Notes under the pieces: generated by a model
Databases searched by the model: none
What the model was told of the DNA's origin: nothing
Seen by the model: the letters and a program-made list of their open reading frames with translations, nothing else
Assembly (NCBI GenBank): GCA_017311315.1
Contig: CM029647.1
Span: 4,968,576 to 5,032,575 of the forward strand
Length of the DNA stretch: 64,000 nucleotides
Source of the DNA: Dendrocalamus latiflorus
Taxonomy: Eukaryota; Streptophyta; Magnoliopsida; Poales; Poaceae
Direction of reading: 5' to 3'
Program-made: the position numbers and the translations under genes
Shown: piece after piece, positions 11,801 through 21,395 of the stretch
Numbering within the stretch: position 1 is the stretch's first letter
How the letters are laid out: each line of letters starts with the position of its first letter

Positions 11801-14493
11801 GATCCTCCAACTTCAAAAGTCGAAGAAGTTTATGAAGCCCAGAAAACTAAGATCTGGGAATCTCTTTCTGGGACTTTTGTAATAAATTTGCCTAGAATTT
11901 GTCTCTCATCTCAGTAGCTTTTGTAGTTCATATGACAAAGGACAAAACACAGATGGTTGTAAGTAAAAATCGTCTGTGATAGTTTCATAAATGGTTCTAA
12001 TTAAAAACCGTTTGTGATAATGTGTATATCACAGACAACTTTTAAACCTAACCGTCTGTGATAGTTTCAGAGACGTTTTTAGCCATAAACCGTCTGTAAT
12101 AATCAAAACACAGAAGCTTCACATGAATCGTCTGTGGTAAGACGTCCAGTATAACTTGTTTTGTAGTAATGATTATGGCTTAGCAAGCTAGTTGGTGGCC
12201 TTCAATGCTAAAATATTATCAACACCTAACTATAAATGTTAATTCAAGACAATTTTATCTACTTTCACAACCATGCTGCTCATAAAAGGATAACCAATTG
12301 ATGAAATCCCTAACAATATTACTTGTGACTGAATGTGTCTAACATGCATCAACTTACTGTATTGAAGCATAAAGAATGTAAATGAAATATCGTTTTAAAG
12401 ATCAAGTTCCAAATGCAGCCGTCAGGGTTCAGACTCCATGGATTCTGAAATCTTCAAGGAATACTACAACACACGATGATGTGGGTTATCTCTGTACATA
12501 CACTTGCAAGTGAAACGATAACAAGGGACTGACAATATTACGATTATTACCACTATATTAAATTATTATCACGGGATAGAAACTTAAAATCCTATTCTAT
12601 TCATATGGACAACTAGCTAATCGGAATACTCCTGTATATATAAGAGTACAAGCAGCAGACCATCATATCGAACATACGGTGACAGGCTGACAGCTAGATA
12701 TATATTCTGAAGCACCACCACCATCCACAATACCCATGCATGTTTGACGGTGGACAGAGACATTTCATGACCAGTTATACGTATATATATTCATGCAAAC
12801 GAACAATTTTTTTGACCGAAGCTAATGAACATCACGTAAGCATGATGAAGATCTAGTATCCAAGAGAATAATGCAGAAGATCTTAATCTAGTAAATGCCT
12901 GCTCTACGCCCATTTCCTATGATGAAGTGTGTCGTGCACGGGCGTGGAGCAGGCATTTACTCGAACGAGATCTTCCCAAAAATGTGCCGGCCGGACACCA
13001 AGTACGAAACTCACAATTCACACAGGAGATAGCTAGCTACCGTGGCGTGAGAAAAGGCAACACGACGCACACCATATAGGATATCTTGTATGCTGTAGCA
13101 CCAGCTAGTCTGGTTCAAGTACAAACTAATAGTTTTGCTGGCCATACATCTAGCCAATTAATCCTCATTGATATCGATCTTAATTCTGTGAGTAGCTGCT
13201 TATATACATGACACCAAGGTCTCTCAACTTCGCACGAATCCTTGGATCCCCCCATATCCGCCAAACACGGGCCGGACAATTGCAGCCGATAAATTTTCAG
13301 CATGAAATAACAATATCCACACATACCAAACAAACAGTCGTGCATGAGCTAGCAAATGTAATGATGCCCAAGAAAGAAAACACAATGATAGATTTAGCTT
13401 TAACACTTAACACGCGGCCCGTGCAGGTAGCTTTGACCAACGAATCATCGTGTACCCGCGAGCAATCATCGTGTACACGCAGACTGATCGATCGCATCTC
13501 CTTGTAGACGAACTAGACCTGATTCAGATGGGTTCGGCACGGCACACACAATCCTTACATAAAATATCCTGCGCCGCGCCGGGTCCCCATATAAAGCAAC
13601 AACTAATTGGCCCCCCATAATAAGCATATATACACATACACACAAATACCAACCAAATCAGCCGCTAATACTAGTAACAACAACCTGATACGACATGGAG
13701 ATGGAGTACATATTTTTTTCTCGATTTCTCGATCTAAATGAGCTAGAAACTAAAGTAAGCATGTAACCATCCTGATACTGTCCAGCTAGCGAGTCGAAAT
13801 CTGAACCAGCAATCATGCCACCCATCCATTCCAATTTCCAAGCCGATCAAAAAAAATATCAGGAAATTCTATCTAAGACTTAGGGGGGGAAAGCATTGGA
13901 ATGAGACCAGATGATGATATCATGGCGTTGACAAACAGGGCAGAGTTGGGTTGGGTTGGGCTGGGCTGGGCTGGACCACTTACCTTTCTGGCGAAATTAC
14001 CCTCGGCCTCACGCACTCCGGTCTTCTCCGCCTCCAATCTCCGCTTCCTCTTCTTCTCCTTGGTCCGCCTGATGATCGCGCACAGCGCCTCGTCCTCGTC
14101 CACCTCCGCCTCCTCGTAGCCGCCGCTCGTCGCGCCGACCGGGGCCACGTCCAAGGGGGGCGCCGCGGCGAAGAGGTCGGTGATGGACCGCTTCTTCGGC
14201 GCTTTCGCCTTCCCCGGCGACCTCCTCGGTGGCTCCGCCGCCGACGCCGACACGGCGGAGGCCAGCTCGTCCGCCCACCACCGGAACCTCGGCGCCCCCA
14301 TCGGCGGCAGATCCTCGATGCCGAACGGCCGCCGGCCCGCCGCGGCGGCGGCGCCCCTCATGCTCGCCGCGTACCCCCTTCACAGAAAATCGCAAACGGA
14401 TCAGAAAACAACAGCAAAAAAAATACCCCAAACAATCGACGATACGAAGAGGCGCTTCCACACCGACCTAATGGAGAACGCGGCGGCCGCCAT
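5838..14493 (-). CDS. HAPLESS 8-like plant nuclear protein (3 exons)
   Basis: Exons on the minus strand: 14493-14468, 14377-13984 and 7931-5838. Both introns are GT..AG (AG/GTCGGT..GAAG/G; AAG/GTAAGT..CTGCAG/G), and the join gives an unbroken frame of 837 aa. The 90 bp first intron is inferred because it joins MAAAAFSIR to GYAASMRG, giving a plausible family N-terminus; without it translation could start at 14361. Visible parts: FRWW near residue 40, KKRSITDLF near 70, a KKRKRR basic run near 120, a second Lys-rich region and LPLHSILKKYT early in exon 3, KSVRRVKFSEA after it, a long Ser/Asn-rich middle, and VKLTPGAKHIL near the C-terminus. No enzyme motif or membrane span is seen; the basic runs suggest a nuclear protein. 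The family name is recalled, not searched. The coding exons look intact although the second intron (6052 bp) is full of transposons. Confidence 0.72.
7932..8399 (-). other. Intron 2, 3' part
   Basis: AT-rich intron sequence next to the acceptor CTGCAG at 7937-7932. The only ORF (8065-8349, minus) is AT-rich and unconvincing. Nothing else is seen before the Copia relic. Confidence 0.5.
8827..8838 (+). other. Copia primer binding site
   Basis: TGGTATCAGAGC, complementary to the 3' end of initiator tRNA-Met, directly downstream of the 5' LTR. Confidence 0.85.
8905..10000 (+). pseudogene. Copia gag-protease relic
   Basis: ATG at 8905 opens a Copia gag: LVLSGENYDTWNIKI and LLSQGLWNIVKNGY, broken by a TAG near 9079. 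LDKLKEEFQVSAKVL follows in another frame, then a CCHC zinc knuckle, CYKCKRQSHIARYC (about 9742-9783), and the protease motif IWTIDSGCTNYMA (near 9885-9925). Several stops and frameshifts make it non-functional. Confidence 0.85.
9835..10215 (+). repeat. Tandem duplication of the Copia protease segment
   Basis: The block with tgttTATTCTTGCCAGACC, ATGCAAGAA and DSGCTN at about 9840-10000 recurs, diverged, at about 10060-10215 (DSGCTNHM), a spacing of some 220 bp. Both copies carry their own point changes. Confidence 0.65.
11261..12171 (+). mobile_element. CACTA element, left end missing
   Basis: The right end reads ...AACTTGTTTTGTAGTAATG, whose reverse complement CATTACTACAAAACAAG is a mutated CACTA terminus. 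Before it stand degenerate subterminal repeats (cgtctgtgata and inverse, 11950-12145) like those of the 17216-21395 element. The segment near 11265 matches a sequence deep inside that element, so the left part is lost and the remainder abuts the Copia 3' LTR. A single deletion joining two elements explains this. Confidence 0.7.
11383..11917 (+). pseudogene. Broken copy of the CACTA-borne ORF
   Basis: Frame 1 (11383-11604) gives FLSSVHHELFIRNLTQAAKN and LEQLLHSCPALLPRL. After a shift near 11530 the other frame continues with RRRCLVAA, a TAG where the intact copy has Gln, ERETALSLILLCNVHKAEEA, DSEEAYHGILFEIM, TAFENSVADPP and SGTFVINLP. It parallels the intact ORF at 17606-18187 over nearly its whole length, so it is a diverged copy disabled by one frameshift and one stop. 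Confidence 0.75.
12172..12874. other. Intron 2, no feature
   Basis: AT-rich intron sequence with no ORF, repeat or element I can support. Confidence 0.5.
12875..12980 (+). ncRNA. Candidate microRNA precursor hairpin
   Basis: The arm 12877-12913 pairs with 12939-12977. Perfect blocks are GAAGATCT, AGTAAATGCCTGCTC and ACGCCC, separated by a few mismatches and G:U pairs; the loop is about 26 nt. This shape (stem of about 37 bp, scattered mismatches, short loop, a 22 nt near-perfect core) is that of a plant MIRNA foldback rather than of a young MITE, which would usually be flanked by a TSD. The core matches no microRNA family I know. It lies within intron 2 of the HAP8-like gene; the strand of transcription is unknown. 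Confidence 0.45.
12981..13983. other. Intron 2, 5' part
   Basis: No ORF or element supported. The donor GTAAGT lies at 13983-13978 on the minus strand, followed by short ccagccc tandem repeats. Bases 13440-13480 hold a short direct repeat (atcatcgtgtac). Confidence 0.45.
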
Positions 14494-15685
14494 GGATGCG
14501 ACGCCGGTGAGCTCCCGCGGCGCAAATCTGCGTCGATTTTGTGAGCAGTTGGGGAGTTTTGGGGGAGGAGACCAGGATGGAAAGAGGTGGAAAGGGGAGC
14601 AGTATTTAAAGGGCACAGCAATTTCGAAGAGAATTAAAAAATTGGGAGGGATTTCGATCGCGTCGGGGGGATTATTTACTCTTTCCCGCTCTTTCTATCA
14701 ATTTTTGTTTACCTTAATTTGCGTATATTAATTGTTTAATGTCGTGCCTGCGCCCCATTTACCACGGCGGACAGCGGCCGAATTGGGTTTTTTTTAATAC
14801 GGGTGCTGGGTGACGTGGCACGATCAGGGCGTTTGTTGGCCGGATGGCATCATGTGACGGCGACCGTTACGCGCTGGGGGTGGGTTTGAATTGGTGGGCG
14901 CACACGGCAGGCCTCCCCCACGCCCGTACGCCTGCAACTCGTCCTACTCGCTTTCGCTACGCTACTCCCCACACACACACACAGCGTGGTATATAGAGTA
15001 TAATACGTGGAAATCATGGCTGAGTCACACCTCAATCAAAGTAGGTTTTAGCGTAGGGTGTGAAAAAATATCTAATGTACAGCCTAGTTAAATTTAGTTG
15101 AGGTTAGATAATATTTTCATGATTCAGCCCAGATAGTCTAGATTATTCCACTACTCAGTCTGGGGTGTAACCAAATTCTAGCTCCACCACTGGTGGAAAC
15201 AATGATACCGTGACTTCACATGGTGCCTTTCTTTTATAGCAATGGGTCATACAGGGGTAAGCAATTTGGCAAAATTGTGTGAGGTTGTTCTGTCAATTGT
15301 GCTCATATGGAAATGTTTGCGAAGAAGGTTTGAAACAGAGTGTAGCATGCGTAAGTATATGTGAACAGTTTTTTTTAAATGTGTGCATATATATTGGTTA
15401 CAATAAATGCGTTTTAGGTGCCACTTATGCCATCTTTGTCTACACATAAAGATAACATTTCGGGACGTGACCATTTGACAGAGCAATTTGACATTTTTCG
15501 ATTGAAACCCCAAGAGTAATAATCGCTTTTGCCTTAATCTCAATCATGCATCCAAATTTCAATGGATTGCTTAGTCCAAAGGCAATTTCAAAATATTGCA
15601 TACTTTACAAATCGAAATATAACAATACACGGAATTTTAGCCTGACAAACAATTTGTTTTTGCTTTTTGTTTGTGACTAGACTTA
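14494..15685. other. Upstream region of the HAP8-like gene
   Basis: A GC-rich promoter stretch up to about 14950, then AT-rich DNA without a gene. The ORF on the plus strand at 14180-14731 is the antisense of exons 1-2 and is not real. Confidence 0.5.
14603..14610 (-). promoter_or_regulatory. TATA-like box of the HAP8-like gene
   Basis: TTTAAATA on the minus strand, 110 bp before the proposed ATG at 14493. The GC-rich 5' leader follows. Position and composition fit a core promoter; no other candidate is nearer. Confidence 0.45.
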
Positions 15686-15973
15686 GGTTGTGATCAAAAT
15701 GGCTGAAAAGCCCGTGGCTTATGGCTGAAAACACTGTAGCTGGCTGAAAAAAGCACTGTAGCTGACAGAGGCTTATTTACCATAATTAAATTTAAAAAAA
15801 TTTAAAAATAGAAAAAACATATTAGCCCATCACGTATAATGTAAACAAATACGAGGAAAAAAAGAACCGGTAAAAAAACTCAAAAAAAAGCCAAAAGTTC
15901 AGAAAAAGACGAAATTTATGAATAGTGCAAAAATAAGCTGAAGCCAAAAGCTCAAGCCATTTTGATCACACCC
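15686..15973 (+). mobile_element. PIF/Harbinger-like MITE, copy A
   Basis: Terminal inverted repeats GG(T/G)TGTGATCAAAATGGCT, 288 bp, flanked by TTA on the left and TAA on the right, a TWA-type target. The interior is A-rich with cactgtagctgacagag and agcccatcacgtata. Related copies in this window lie at 25561-25817, 26378-26648, 26848-27059, 30468-30517 plus 41378-41615, and 47429-47707. Confidence 0.75.
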
Positions 15974-16113
15974 TAAGTTAGGCGGCAAAATTGGTTTTGT
16001 GTGGCAAGTGTGCTCATGGTCCATGGGACAAAAGGTTACATCTTCTCTCAAGAATATTGAATACTATGACATATAAGAAAGTTATAATGCCAGGTGTTTT
16101 TGTACCATGTATG

Positions 16114-16666
16114 TAGGGCTGGACGAAAAACTCGAAGCTCGTTAGCTCGCTCGGCTCGTGGCTGGCTCGGCTCGGCTCGGCTCGGCTCGTTAGGATAACG
16201 AGTCGAGCCGAGCCAAGATTTTAGCTCGTTAGCTATAACGAGCCAACTCGAGCCAGCTCGCGAGCCGCTCACGAGCCAAACGAGCCATGCTTCCAGGAAT
16301 TTAGATATGCATATGCTGCTTCCATGGACCTAATTTGTACTCTATTGCATGTGTTAATGTGTAAATTTGTACTCTATTGTACCCAAACGAGCCATGCATG
16401 TATTAATTTGTACTCTATTGTACCCAAACGAGCCAAACGAGCCTAACGAGCCAAACGAGCCTAACGAGCCAAACTTCCATGGATGAATATATGATGGAGA
16501 TATTTTTTTGCCCTGGCTCACGAGCCAAACGAGCTAACTCGAGCTTTTTGTCGAGCCGAGCCGAGCTGGCTTTTTAGCTCGTTAGTTATAACGAGCCAGC
16601 TCGAGCCAGCTCGTTATCTACCGAGCCAGACCGAGCCGAGCCGAGCCAGCTCGTTATCCAGCCCTA
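16114..16666 (+). mobile_element. hAT MITE with GAGCC-rich ends
   Basis: Termini TAGGGCTGGA and TCCAGCCCTA form inverted repeats. The 8 bp target duplication catgtatg stands on both sides (16106-16113 and 16667-16674), which is diagnostic of hAT. Both ends are packed with cgagc(c/t) words in both orientations (16135-16290 and 16500-16660). No ORF. Confidence 0.9.
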
Positions 16667-16958
16667 CATGTATGTCACCTCGCATTGTTAAACGTCGAAG
16701 TTAGCAGAAGGGCAATTGACAAAGCCAAAGCAATCCCTAAGATACGAACGTATAACATAATTCATATTTGGACAATTTTAATGGAGCGCACTGAAGATAT
16801 ATGTGCTGCTCTTTAATTTATAATTCAAGTGTTTTTATACAGATAATTATTGCGCAATATACAATTAGTTACGCCCAACATATACAATAAGTTACTTAAT
16901 TACTAAACAATATAAATATAAAGGTTACAAAATTTTGCTTCACACATGTTACTTAATT

Positions 16959-17021
16959 GCCATGTTTCTCCTTGACCATGTTGACGGATGTGTGCTTTGT
17001 GTACTTCAGAATGTTGGTGCC
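16959..17021 (-). pseudogene. Fragment of a HAP8-like exon 3
   Basis: About 60 bp (catgtttctccttgaccatg, ttgacggatgtgtg, ttgtgtacttcagaatg) matches 7647-7710 inside exon 3 of the HAP8-like gene with roughly eight changes and a small gap. The matched part encodes the region around YTTHTSVKMVKEKHD. It has the same orientation as the gene and lies 2.5 kb upstream of its start. Confidence 0.65.
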
Positions 17022-17605
17022 AAGTTACTCAATCATTGCCATCTGGAACTCATTGCACTTGCAGAGAAATCAAAATTTATTGTTTATGATTTTTGTTATT
17101 TGACACGTGTTTAGGTCCAAAAATAATTGTTAGAAAGGAGGATTACAAATGAGGTAGTGGCGATTAGCTACCCAACAATATAGGAAGGGTGATGATGGCA
17201 GAGGAGATATAGGTTCACTATTACAGAAAGGCTAATAGTAGACGGCAAATCACAGACGGTTTTAATTTGAAGGCCGTCTGTGGTATTTGTGGCGGGAAAA
17301 AGGAGTATCACAAACGGTTCTTACCGCTGAACCGTCTGTGATACTGGAATATCACAGACGGTTTTTATTAAAAACCGTCTGTGATAATCTGGGATTATCA
17401 CAGCCGGTTGTTTATTAAAAACCGTCTGTGTTGTGTCGACTATCACAGCCGGTTGTTGTTAAGAACCGTCTGGGAATGTTCACAGACGGTTTTTCACAAG
17501 AACCGGCTGTGATGTCCCTTTGTCTGTCATATTCTAGATCAGAGGTTAATATATAAGTACACATTGCTTCTAATAACTTAACTACAGAACTACTGAGACA
17601 AGAGA

Positions 17606-18187
17606 TCACAAATTAAAGGCAAATTTATTAATTTCAATTAGAGGCAAATTTATTACAAAAGTCGCACAGGTAAAGAGTTTCCCAGATTGTATTCTTTTGG
17701 GCTTCGTAAGCTTCTTCTTCAACTTGGGGATTGGGGGATCAGCCGCTAAATTCTCGAACGCCGTTAAGATTGCCCTTGTCCTCAGCACTTCCTCGTGTAG
17801 CCTGGGCAAATGATCAGCAGCATCCATAATGTCGTAGATGATAGCATGAAAAGATTCCTCAGAATCTGCCGTTTCTGCTTGATCGGCAAGGCTATGCATC
17901 AGTCTCTGCAATGCGTGTAGAGCTTCTTCCGCATTGCGCACATTGTGGAGAAGAACCAGGGTGAGGGCTGTTTCCCTTTCTTGAGCGGCAGCGAGACGCC
18001 TCCGTCGACGGCGGAGGATCAGGTCAAGCTGACGGATGCAAGAAAGTCGGGGAAGGAGAGCAGGGCGGGTGCGGAGAAGCTGCTCCAGATGCAAATTGCT
18101 GGCCGCCTGTGTAAGGTTTCGGCCGAACAATTCGTGATGAACAGATGAGAGGAAGGAGATAATCACAAGAACAGTAGTAGAAGCCAT
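17606..18187 (-). CDS. Uncharacterised CACTA-borne protein
   Basis: ATG at 18187 opens a 193 aa frame starting MASTTVLVIISFLSS. It is Leu/Ala/Arg/Glu-rich and predicted helical: LTQAASNLHLEQLL, an Arg run RRRRRRLAAAQERETAL, NVRNAEEALHALQRLM, DSEESFHAIIYDIMDAADHL, LRTRAILTAFENLAADPP and a basic tail KLKKKLTKPKR. No known domain is recognised. A broken relative sits in the intronic CACTA at 11383-11917; conserved blocks between them show that the ORF was part of this transposon family before the copies diverged. Upstream on the minus strand is a leader with ggattaggagcgcata, also conserved in the other copy (aatc(c/a) context), then the hairpin array. Splicing could alter the C-terminus. It may be a captured host gene or a transposon accessory gene. 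Confidence 0.5.
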   Translation of the reverse strand: MASTTVLVIISFLSSVHHELFGRNLTQAASNLHLEQLLRTRPALLPRLSCIRQLDLILRRRRRRLAAAQERETALTLVLLHNVRNAEEALHALQRLMHSLADQAETADSEESFHAIIYDIMDAADHLPRLHEEVLRTRAILTAFENLAADPPIPKLKKKLTKPKRIQSGKLFTCATFVINLPLIEINKFAFNL

Positions 18188-18369
18188 GTTGTATTGTATA
18201 TTGTATTGTACGTACGTAGAAGAGACCTGGATTAGGAGCGCATATTTAACCTTTAGCACAAACAGTTCGTATACCCAAACATTAATGATATAGACGCTTC
18301 GTATAACGATCGAGAGACGTTAATTAGACGATCGAAACACGAAGCGTTCTGGCATCGAAACACGCGCGA

Positions 18370-18515
18370 AGCGTTCTGGTATGAAGCTTATCACAGACGG
18401 TTTTTTATAAAAAACCGTCTGTGATAATTTTATCACAGACGGTTTTTAATAAAAAAACCGTCTGACATAACTGGTTATCACAGACGGTTTTTAGTTTAGA
18501 ACCGTCTGTGATAAT
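18370..18515. repeat. Internal CACAGACGG hairpin array
   Basis: Three back-to-back hairpins, each tatcacagacggttttt paired with aaaaccgtctgtgata, lie between the minus-strand ORF and the CT-rich segment. They copy the subterminal repeat motif of the same element and could be transposase-binding sites or a remnant end of a nested copy. Confidence 0.8.
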
Positions 18516-18548
18516 CTCCCTACATATACCCTCTCGCTAGGGTTTTCC

Positions 18549-18960
18549 GTGTGCGCTGCAGTTATTCGATTAGATCTAAATCCCGAGCCCGTCGTCGCCG
18601 CCGCCTCCCCGAGCCCTCGCCGGCTGCCTCCCCCAGCCCTCGCCGGCCGCCTCCCCGGACGAAGACGTCGCCGCAGCCTCCTCCTCCTTCGTCGCCGCCT
18701 CCCCGAGCCCGTCGCCTCCTCATCCTCCGTCGCCGCCTCCCCGAGCCCGTCGCCTCCTCCTCCTCCGTCGCCGCCGCCTCCTCCTGCGTCGCCGCCTCCT
18801 CCTCCTCCGTCGCCTCCTCCTCCTCCTCCGTCGCCGCCGCCTCCCCGGACGAAGACGTCGCCGCAGCCTCCTCCTCCTCCGTCGTCGTCGCCTCCTCCTC
18901 CTCCGTCGTCGTCGCCGCCTCCTCCTCCTCCGTCGCCGCCGCCTCCTCCTCCTGCGTCCC
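18549..18960 (+). repeat. CCT/CGC-rich low-complexity tract
   Basis: Trinucleotide-like cctcctcctccgtcgccg repeats with a larger duplicated block (ggacgaagacgtcgccgcag at about 18658 and 18848). Open frames on both strands give Pro-, Ser- or Glu-runs. It follows ctctcgctagggttttcc, which looks like a 5' leader, so it may be the first exon of a plus-strand transcript; a protein is not supported. Confidence 0.6.
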
Positions 18961-19078
18961 TAAGGTCATCAAAACCCTAAGGTCATCAAATCCCTCCCCG
19001 AGCTTCATGCTTACTGTTAGTGTTTAGGGTTGATGCTTGATGCTTCATACTGTTATGGTTAGTTGCTTAGTACATATT

Positions 19079-19235
19079 TGGTACATACTACATTGGTACA
19101 TTGTTTACTGCAGTAGCTTAATTAGTTTGCTATTTGGTACATATTACATTGGTACATTGTTTACTGCAGTAGCTTAATTAGTTTGCTATTTGGTACATAC
19201 TACATTGGTACATTGTTTACTGCAGTTGCTTAGTT
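19079..19235. repeat. Tandem repeat, about 60 bp units
   Basis: Nearly three copies of ggtacata(c/t)tacattggtac followed by attgtttactgcagt and agcttaattagtttgctatt. A tagtacatagtatata run follows to about 19315. Confidence 0.85.
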
Positions 19236-19542
19236 TACATTGGTACATATTACATTGCTTGTTGTGTTAGTATATAGTACATAGTATATAGTACATAGTA
19301 CATAGTATATAGTATAGGCACATAACCCCTCTCTGTCCACATCACCCCCCTCCCTTCTCCCCTTTCCCTCTACTCCTCTCCTCTCTTCCTAACATTGAGC
19401 ATCATGTATCACTTTTCTTACTTCCTCATCTTATCATGTGCAACCCTACAATTTGAGAGCACAAATTAACCAATCAAGGAAGAGTATATGATCAAAGGGC
19501 ATGAAGCAAGAAATCTTGCGATTATTGCAAAAGATACATTGA

Positions 19543-19847
19543 CCATTTGGGTGGAAAGAAATACATTGTGTCGTCAGGCTCATGACTGCCAATTTGAAGC
19601 ATAGCATAGCATCCGAGGCACATCCAAGGCCTGCAGCTGTGTCTTGAAGAATGCCAAGAGCTGGTCTTCCGATGTGGCATTCCTCAAACTATAAAATATG
19701 AATCTTATTCTCATAACCCATCTGAATACCAACTCTTGGCATTCCTCAAGACACAGCAGCAGGCATCGGATGTGCCTCGGATGCTATGCTATGCTTCGAA
19801 TTGGCAGTCATGCGCCTGACGAAACAGTTGATCTTTCCACCCAAATG
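19543..19847. repeat. Foldback 1 inside the CACTA (arms about 120 bp)
   Basis: Arm 19543-19664 (starting catttgggtggaaag, through agcatagcatagcatccgag) is the approximate inverse of 19729-19847, at about 90% identity by eye, with a 64 bp loop. Transcription across it would give a long hairpin RNA. Confidence 0.85.
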
Positions 19848-19873
19848 CTCCTTGTATCTAGACAAAAAACAGC

Positions 19874-19947
19874 AAATGAAGCAAGTGACATACTATAGTG
19901 TTCTCGTTCAATGAACCGGGTACACTAGTTTGTGTCATTTGCTTCAT
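19874..19947. repeat. Foldback 2 (arms about 26 bp)
   Basis: atgaagcaagtgacatacta is mirrored by the inverse of gtgtcatttgcttcat at the right, with a few mismatches and a loop near 20 bp. Confidence 0.65.
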
Positions 19948-20094
19948 AGACCTTTGTTTAGAGACTTTGCTATTTGGTTTATAGTTTTAGCAACTAAAGT
20001 AGGTGCTAGGATAGGCACTTTGTTTAGAGACCTTGTAGTAATAGTATTACAAAATTCAAGGAAATTTTAGTACAGAAGTTCAAAAAAAAAGAAA

Positions 20095-20391
20095 TTCCCA
20101 GATTCTTCGGTGAGCAGCCGACATAGCCGACTTCTTCGGTGAGCGACTATCCATCTGCTTCTTCCCACTCCTCTTCATCTCTGGTCTGTGGATCACGTAT
20201 GCCAGTAGCGATGATTCAGTTAGATGAATCATCGCTACTGGCGTACGTGATCCGATGATTCAGTTAGATGAATCATCACTACTGGCGTACGTGATCCAGA
20301 GACCAGAGATGAAGAGGAGTGGGAAGCAGATGGATAGTCGCTCACCGAAGAAGTCGGCTATGTCGGCTGCTCACCGATGAATCTGGAATGT
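20095..20391. repeat. Foldback 3 with nested hairpins
   Basis: Left arm 20095-20217 (gattcttcggtgagcagccg, acatagccgacttcttcgg, ctcctcttcatctctggtct) is nearly the inverse of 20259-20389. In its centre is a 29 bp-arm hairpin (20191-20253: ggatcacgtatgccagtagc ... tgatcc, loop gttaga), and a second gatgattca/tgaatcatc hairpin lies at 20253-20276. The flanks also match weakly (gtattacaaaattcaag versus its inverse near 20410), so the original arm was longer. Confidence 0.85.
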
Positions 20392-21395
20392 CTTTTTTTT
20401 TGCACTTTTGTAATAAAATTGACTTGATTTTTGCGGGAAAAAGAAGGACTTGATGGAACAAGGCTATATACCTTGATTCTCTAAGTAAGAACAAATCCAA
20501 GTACACAGCTATCACCCAAATACTCGATAGGTACGTACATTGTACATTGTACTCTTTCTTTCCTTCCGAATAACTAATCTAACTTTTTCGAATAACGAAG
20601 GTCGTTCGCCACATACGTTCAACAAACACGTGACTCGATGACAGGCTGCGTCCATCTCTACATCTGCATTGACACAGCCGGATTTTGCAAAAATTCGAGG
20701 AGAGCTCATTTGGTTTTTGTGGACAAAAGTCGTAAGATCAGATGGAGAGTTCCACTGCCCAGAATGATTTTTTATTGTAATTCTAAGTGCAAATACAGTG
20801 TCAATTGTGTATTTATATATGTTTGTGAAATGTGTATTTGTGTATTTGTTAATGGATATTTTATTTCAATTCAATGAATTGATTTGCGAAATGGATGCTT
20901 TATATATGTTTGTGAAATGAAGTGCGTTGTCAATTGGATGTTTTATGTCTGTGAAATGTATCTGAAATGAAATGAGATGTGTGAATTGTATATGTTTTAT
21001 GTCTGTGATTATCTGCTTGTTTCAGAGGGCATGGCTAGCATTTCCTGAGGCTAGCCAATAAACAGAAATATATTTAGGGTTTGAAGGGAATATCACAGAC
21101 GGTTTTGAGTTAAAACCCGTCTGTGATAGCTGATAATAACAGACGGTTTTGAGTTCAAAACCGTCTGCGATTACCAGCTATCACAGACGGTTTTTAACTC
21201 AAAACCGTCTGTGATTATCAATTATCACAGACGGTTTTTGAGTAAAAACCGTCTGTGATAGCCCATAATCACAGACGGTTCGAAAACCGTCTGTGATGAC
21301 CTTCGATAATCACTGACCCATAAATACAGACGGCTCACAAAACCGTCTGTGATGACGTTTTCGAACCGTCTGTGATGACCTTTTCTGTAGTAGTG

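Larger units (their letters stand above)
17216..21395. mobile_element. CACTA element without transposase (TSD GTT)
   Basis: The left end CACTATTACAGAAAGG and the right end, inverted CACTACTACAGAAAAGG, are CACTA termini. The 3 bp duplication GTT lies at 17213-17215 and 21396-21398. Subterminal arrays of inverted CACAGACGGTTTTT / AAAACCGTCTGTG hairpins occupy 17250-17520 and 21090-21370. A third array is internal at 18370-18515. The 4180 bp element carries no transposase but an uncharacterised ORF on the minus strand, a CT-rich segment, a tandem repeat and several foldbacks, so it depends on another element for movement. Confidence 0.92.

Noticed and set aside
14180..14731. 183 aa plus-strand ORF
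   Set aside because: It is antisense to exons 1 and 2 of the HAP8-like gene, whose spliced frame is better supported.
17250..17520. CRISPR-like regular repeats
   Set aside because: They are inverted CACAGACGG subterminal repeats of a CACTA element in a plant genome; spacing and orientation do not fit CRISPR.
18549..19027. Proline-, serine- or glutamate-rich ORFs of about 145-158 aa
   Set aside because: All three frames are open because of the cctcct/cgccgc repeat; no domain or start context favours any.
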